A stretch of DNA of 64,000 nucleotides from positions 79,128 through 143,127 of the forward strand of contig NGBS01000014.1 in NCBI GenBank assembly GCA_002245135.1. The letters are read 5' to 3'. The translations under genes were made by a program, and so were the position numbers. Shown one piece after another: positions 60,188 through 64,000 of the stretch. Position 1 is the first letter of the stretch, and every line of letters starts with the position of its first letter. The stretch comes from Proteromonas lacertae. Lineage: Eukaryota; Sar; Bigyra; Opalinata; Proteromonadidae. The notes below the pieces were generated by a model that worked only from the letters and a program-made list of their open reading frames with translations, was not told the DNA's origin and made no database searches.

Positions 60188-62821
60188 TTAATTACCTATT
60201 CCAAAGTAACTCATAGCTTCACTGAGTTGTTTTGCTTGATCTAAATTACTCACTGCTCTACCAAAATTAGTGAGTGAACTTGGAATTGTTTGTTGTGAAC
60301 GTTTCACGTAGTTATCCATTTTGATTGCATTCTTGTGTTGATATGGTGTTGGTTTTAACCAGTTTAATAAACCACCTGCATCTAGCAAACCAAAACAAGC
60401 AGTCAATGCACTGAATACTGTTCCTATACCTGCAACAGTTTGTAATGTACCTGTTGGATCAGCTGCAACAGCAGTTTTTGCCATTGATGGCATAGCTTTT
60501 GATAATTCACTGATACCTTTAACTGCTGCTGCAGCAGTTGTTGCATCACCTCCATTTGCAGCTGCAGCTACAGTTGCTGCTGTTTTTAATGTATCACCTA
60601 CATTTTTTGCATCTATATTTCCTATATTAGAAAATTTGTAGAAGAATGGAACTAATTGAAATAAGTATCGAACATATGGATGAGTATTGAACATAAATGA
60701 AACACCAAAGTTATACAACAAGTCTACAGGTAACCATGATTTTTGAATTGCTTCAGGTAACATTGACTTAACTTTTTCTGAATTACCATAATACAAGTCA
60801 GTGATAGCAGGTAATCTACCACCTGACAGCATACGAATTATTTCATAGTAGTCGAAAATGAAGTACCACATTACATACAAGAACCCTGATGTTGGTAGTT
60901 TAGATTTTTTCCATAACCAATAAGCTAAACATGTCATTACTATTGCACGAACATATTTCATTGCATGATCTACTTCAAACATTTGAGGAGTAACTCCACC
61001 TACCAAATATGACTTCATTGTATAGTATATTTGTGGAAATATCCTAAATACATTCTCTACACACAGGAACAAATTACCAGCAAAACCCATAAAATCAGAT
61101 TCACGTAATGAATCAAGTGCTTTTTGAAATTGTGAATTTTCAAATTGTGCCCATGAACTACATGCAGTTTTCACTAAACCAATAGCTATTTCATATTTTT
61201 GTTTATTATCTGCATTCACCCACTCTTGAGGAAGTGAGTGACCTAACTTCTCTCTGTTATAATCAAAGTTAATGAAATCTCTACTATTTTGTGATGCTAT
61301 TTCATTCAGTTCTCTATATTTATCTTCATTAATCCATGTATGCGGTTCTTTATCTATATCTATAGCACTATTCACCAGTTCTTGATTTTTTGGATCTAAT
61401 GCCCATCTATAAAATTTTGATCTTTCTAATATCTCTTGATCATCCATATATCTTTGTGCCTTTTGATTATTCAATGCAATATATTCTTTTACTTTTTCAG
61501 CTCGATTCGGATCAAAATTATATGGATCTGAATATTGATTGATCTTACTTACTCCATCAACTAATTCATTTTGCAAATACTCCTGCTGTAATAATAGTTT
61601 GTTATAATATTCTATTGCATCTTTATCATTACCTGTTAATTTATCCCAAGTTGAGGTCAACCAATCTTGTCTATAATTTTTATAGGCTGCTAATTGAGGA
61701 TTCTTTTCTATAATCTCTTGTAGTGATTTATAATTTTGTAATTTAGGAAATTTTTGTAACAAAGGATCTGTTACTCTATTCATTCCATTATCATATGCCT
61801 GAACATCTGCTTCTGTAACATATTCAGGCCAGTTCAAAAGATAGCTTCTTGGATTAGATGTATCTAATGTTGCTAATGGGAATGTTCCTCTTAAATGTCC
61901 TTTTTTATGTTCACGATCTAGCATATCATAAAAATTAATATGATAATTGTTAGGCAACATTGAAGCATAATTATTAGTTAATGCATATTGAACTTCTTTT
62001 CGAGCTTGTCTATTCAAACCTGGACTAAATAATTTATCATAATTCCAATTAAAATCATATCCTACAATTTCTTTTGGTATATATGGTTGAATATATTCTG
62101 GTATTTGACTTGGCTGTAATTGTGATGTTCCATTATAAGCAGCACTAGCAGCATCATACATTTGTTGTCTTGGATTAGTTATAATGACATGCTCATTAGG
62201 ACCAACACTTTGACCCACTCTTAATGGTATAATACCACTATTACCACCTAATTTCTTAGTAGCCAAGAGATGCCTCCGTGGGATATTCTCTAATTTGAGT
62301 TTATTTCTTCTGTGATGTTTCTTATGTTTGAAATGAACATGTTTTCTTCTACCTGAACCTGTCTTTGGATATCCATCTAAAGACATACCAAATAAACCAT
62401 AATTTACTTTAGGCCATAAATGATATTCACTACCAATACCATTAATTAAATTACACACATCTGATCGTGCTTCTGGAACACTACGACCACATTGATATTT
62501 GAAATAATGTAAGTAATCTGTCAATTGATCTATTGTTCCACCATAGCTGGAATACTTTGATATAATATCTAATGGCAATCCTACATTTTTACATACATTT
62601 TCTAAATCTTGTTTTGTATTATTCATAACCATTTGCTTAACTGATTCATAATCATATTGATTAATCAAAAATGGTTGTAATTTTTCCATAATAGCATCTA
62701 CATTATATCTTTGTTGTTGCTGCTGTTGTTGTTGTTGTTGTTGTTGTTGTATTGGTTGTGTGTTATTTTGCAATGTTGGCTGGGCTGCTGCCGCCGTGGC
62801 GGCAGCAGCACCTGTCATCAT
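60188..62821 (-). CDS. Large putative structural protein of the element
   Basis: An 877-aa frame from the ATG pair at 62821. The start is Ala-rich (MMTGAAAATAAAAQP) and followed by a Gln tract. A basic His/Arg block (RRKHVHFKHKKHHRRNK) near residue 175 may bind DNA or direct nuclear entry. The middle is a helical polar domain (residues about 230-560). Hydrophobic segments lie at about 620-760 (YVRAIVMTCLAYWLW, GFLYVMWYFIFDYYEI, YVRYLFQLVPFFYKF), and an Ala/Gly-rich amphipathic stretch lies near 770-830 (TVAGIGTVFSALTACFGLLDAGGLL), as in membrane-active minor capsid proteins. No homologue is recognised by eye. The upstream frame probably belongs to the same product. Confidence 0.6.
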   Translation of the reverse strand: MMTGAAAATAAAAQPTLQNNTQPIQQQQQQQQQQQQQRYNVDAIMEKLQPFLINQYDYESVKQMVMNNTKQDLENVCKNVGLPLDIISKYSSYGGTIDQLTDYLHYFKYQCGRSVPEARSDVCNLINGIGSEYHLWPKVNYGLFGMSLDGYPKTGSGRRKHVHFKHKKHHRRNKLKLENIPRRHLLATKKLGGNSGIIPLRVGQSVGPNEHVIITNPRQQMYDAASAAYNGTSQLQPSQIPEYIQPYIPKEIVGYDFNWNYDKLFSPGLNRQARKEVQYALTNNYASMLPNNYHINFYDMLDREHKKGHLRGTFPLATLDTSNPRSYLLNWPEYVTEADVQAYDNGMNRVTDPLLQKFPKLQNYKSLQEIIEKNPQLAAYKNYRQDWLTSTWDKLTGNDKDAIEYYNKLLLQQEYLQNELVDGVSKINQYSDPYNFDPNRAEKVKEYIALNNQKAQRYMDDQEILERSKFYRWALDPKNQELVNSAIDIDKEPHTWINEDKYRELNEIASQNSRDFINFDYNREKLGHSLPQEWVNADNKQKYEIAIGLVKTACSSWAQFENSQFQKALDSLRESDFMGFAGNLFLCVENVFRIFPQIYYTMKSYLVGGVTPQMFEVDHAMKYVRAIVMTCLAYWLWKKSKLPTSGFLYVMWYFIFDYYEIIRMLSGGRLPAITDLYYGNSEKVKSMLPEAIQKSWLPVDLLYNFGVSFMFNTHPYVRYLFQLVPFFYKFSNIGNIDAKNVGDTLKTAATVAAAANGGDATTAAAAVKGISELSKAMPSMAKTAVAADPTGTLQTVAGIGTVFSALTACFGLLDAGGLLNWLKPTPYQHKNAIKMDNYVKRSQQTIPSSLTNFGRAVSNLDQAKQLSEAMSYFGIGN

Positions 62822-63816
62822 TCCGGCGTAATTTGCAGCATTTGAACTTTGATTATTATAACCTGCACCAGTTGCAGGTATTGAAGTTGTATTATTAGAA
62901 CTGGCCCCAGTTGTAGTACTATTAGTTGTATTATTATAACTGGGGCAGTTGTAGGTATAGAAGTTGTATTATTAGAACTGGGGGCAGTTGTAACATTCGA
63001 TGCTTGAATATTTGAAGTGGCCGGCGCACTCGTCGAATTTGTTGTTGTTGAAGGAGTAGCACCAAATATACCTCTGAACCAATTGTATATATTACTTAGT
63101 GATGTAGTAAAGAAACCCATTATACTATCTAACTTAGAATGAATCCATTGTGACATATCCATTGGAGGAACTTGTTTCCAACGATTATATACCAAACTGA
63201 CAAAATTAGGAGTTAACATTGACACAAAAGATGCTGCATTAACCCATGCTGGGGATAAACCAAATATCCATTGCATAACACCACTATATCCTATTCCTGC
63301 ATTTACTAAATACTTTAATATTGCACCAACTGTACTATCAGGAAATAGTATATCAAACACTTGTGAAATAGAACCTAATGTCATAGTACATAAGCAGAAC
63401 TTTACACCAAATTTCAACCAATCGTATGTTGTATTACCTGAAAAATATTTATCAATTTTTGAAATTAATGATTGTTTTTCTCTTTCTTCCATTGTAGCTA
63501 TCTTTCTCTGATATTCTTCATTCCTTGCTTTCACTATTTCATTTTCTTGCTGTAATTCATACTCGTGATCTTTTTGTGTTGTACCAGCATTATTATTCCA
63601 TCTTGGATTGGATTGATATGAATTTACATTGTACTGTGATCCCCATTGTTGTAATGGTTGTCCTTCAATTTGAGATAAAAATGGATTTTGCCATTGATAT
63701 GTTAAATTCTCTGGTTGAGCATAATAATCTGAGTATGGCTTGTTATACTTACCTATGTTCCTATAATATCGTCCAAACTGTCTGTGATGCCTGACATATA
63801 TAATTTGTATTTCATC
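62818..63816 (-). CDS. Membrane-rich element frame lacking an early ATG
   Basis: Open from just after a tandem TGA-TGA (63822-63817) to a TGA at 62818. The first in-frame ATG (63492) is 108 codons in. The protein-like part begins VRHHRQFGRYYRN, then Asn/Gln-rich, then a charged helix, then hydrophobic segments (FGVKFCLCTMTLGSISQVF, AILKYLVNAGIGYSGVMQW, SFVSMLTPNFVSLVYN), then a Ser/Thr/Ala-rich linker (GATPSTTTNSTSAPATSN). After about 62946 the frame turns into an unnatural Ile/Leu/Gln string, while the next frame continues the Ser/Thr/Asn-rich composition. So the true product probably switches frame there and continues into the 60188-62821 frame. Confidence 0.55.
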   Translation of the reverse strand, partial: DEIQIIYVRHHRQFGRYYRNIGKYNKPYSDYYAQPENLTYQWQNPFLSQIEGQPLQQWGSQYNVNSYQSNPRWNNNAGTTQKDHEYELQQENEIVKARNEEYQRKIATMEEREKQSLISKIDKYFSGNTTYDWLKFGVKFCLCTMTLGSISQVFDILFPDSTVGAILKYLVNAGIGYSGVMQWIFGLSPAWVNAASFVSMLTPNFVSLVYNRWKQVPPMDMSQWIHSKLDSIMGFFTTSLSNIYNWFRGIFGATPSTTTNSTSAPATSNIQASNVTTAPSSNNTTSIPTTAPVIIIQLIVLQLGPVLIIQLQYLQLVQVIIIKVQMLQITPE

Positions 63817-63819
63817 TCA

Positions 63820-63999
63820 TCAGTCATGAAATTGTTTTTTTGTTGCGTTTATATTTGGATTAACAGGCTTTGATAATTCCTCTATATCATCCTCATCTCC
63901 TATAGTATCATAAAATTTATTGAAACTAGATTTAGGATCATAGACATCTAATCCATATGTACCATTGCCTTTGTCAACAATGGCTGTTGGGTTAGCCAT
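63820..63999 (-). CDS. Short element frame at the right edge (MANPTAIV...), possibly 5' open
   Basis: From ATG 63999 the frame reads MANPTAIVDKGNGTYGLDV and YDPKSSFNKFYDTIGDEDD, 59 codons, then TGA-TGA. The following frame is in phase with it. It may be the N-terminus of a longer product or the end of a gene starting beyond the window. Composition is coding-like. Confidence 0.45.
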   Translation of the reverse strand: MANPTAIVDKGNGTYGLDVYDPKSSFNKFYDTIGDEDDIEELSKPVNPNINATKKQFHD

Positions 64000-64000
64000 G

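Larger units (their letters stand above)
56100..64000. mobile_element. Maverick/Polinton-like element, partial, extends past the right edge
   Basis: The combination of a retroviral-type DDE integrase and an adenain/Ulp1-type cysteine protease with large hydrophobic structural proteins is diagnostic of Maverick/Polinton elements. The protein-primed DNA polymerase B, packaging ATPase and major capsid gene are not in view and should lie beyond 64000. The left boundary is only approximate: it is placed before the palindromes and the first element-side gene. Terminal inverted repeats and a target duplication cannot be checked with one end. Base composition of the element genes is less AT-rich than neighbours, with more Gln/Ala-rich tracts. 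Confidence 0.8.

Noticed and set aside
1-64000. CRISPR arrays, bacterial operons or ribosome binding sites
   Set aside because: Introns, dynein and eukaryotic domain families show nuclear eukaryotic DNA; no spaced repeats of CRISPR type are present.

Overview
This window is AT-rich nuclear DNA from a unicellular eukaryote with very small spliceosomal introns. About 86 introns of roughly 24-53 nt can be placed. Almost all begin GTAT and end TAG, and a few end AAG. Stops are TAA, TAG and TGA, so the code is standard. I cannot name the lineage. A cytoplasmic dynein heavy chain, a SHAQKYF-class Myb, SWEET transporters, Crinkler/RHS-like ATPases and a Maverick/Polinton element together fit a free-living or gut protist (amoeboid or flagellate). 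Most genes were rebuilt here by joining open frames across in-frame GT..AG introns. Coordinates are whole-gene spans from start codon to stop codon, and exon structure is given in the text.

Layout: 1-439 is the 5' part of a papain-like pseudoprotease (minus). 516-13897 is cytoplasmic dynein 1 heavy chain. 13984-14937 is a family 2 glycosyltransferase. 15190-16351 is a PP6/PP4-like phosphatase. 16521-18715 is a BTB-like/Ig-like/SPRY protein. 18844-19796 is the BUD23 18S rRNA methyltransferase. 19912-23252 is a pseudokinase-LRR protein. 23376-26933 is a class 3 lipase with membrane segments. 27007-31346 is a long Hsp110-like protein. 31475-35695 holds two SWEET transporters flanking a truncated Spt6/Tex-like gene. 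35696-37286 has no clear gene. 37287-38503 is a Myb SHAQKYF protein. 38610-40945 is an IQ-motif protein. 41345-46014 is a two-module Crinkler/RHS-like ATPase with a nuclease-like tail. 46481-48758 is a probable inner nuclear membrane protein. 48883-49889 is a nicotinamidase. 49979-54321 is an ABCC transporter. 54437-55674 holds two small membrane proteins.

From about 56.1 kb to the right edge lies part of a Maverick/Polinton-like element. It has palindromes near its apparent left side, a retroviral-type integrase, an adenain-like cysteine protease, and large putative structural proteins with hydrophobic segments. The other end is outside the window.

The most unusual region is the minus-strand tract 63999-59627 in that element. 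Four consecutive frames are separated by a tandem TGA-TGA, a one-base frame slip in a Ser/Thr/Asn-rich linker, and a single TAA that lies inside a 21-nt intron-like segment. The protease and the membrane-rich frame have no usable early ATG. Either a polyprotein is made by splicing or recoding, or the copy is decaying. Other strong oddities are a Cys-to-Ala papain homologue, a pseudokinase fused to LRRs on phase-1 exons, a 385-bp perfect repeat converting the SWEET 5' ends, and an Spt6-like gene whose stop codon is made by the edge of that repeat.
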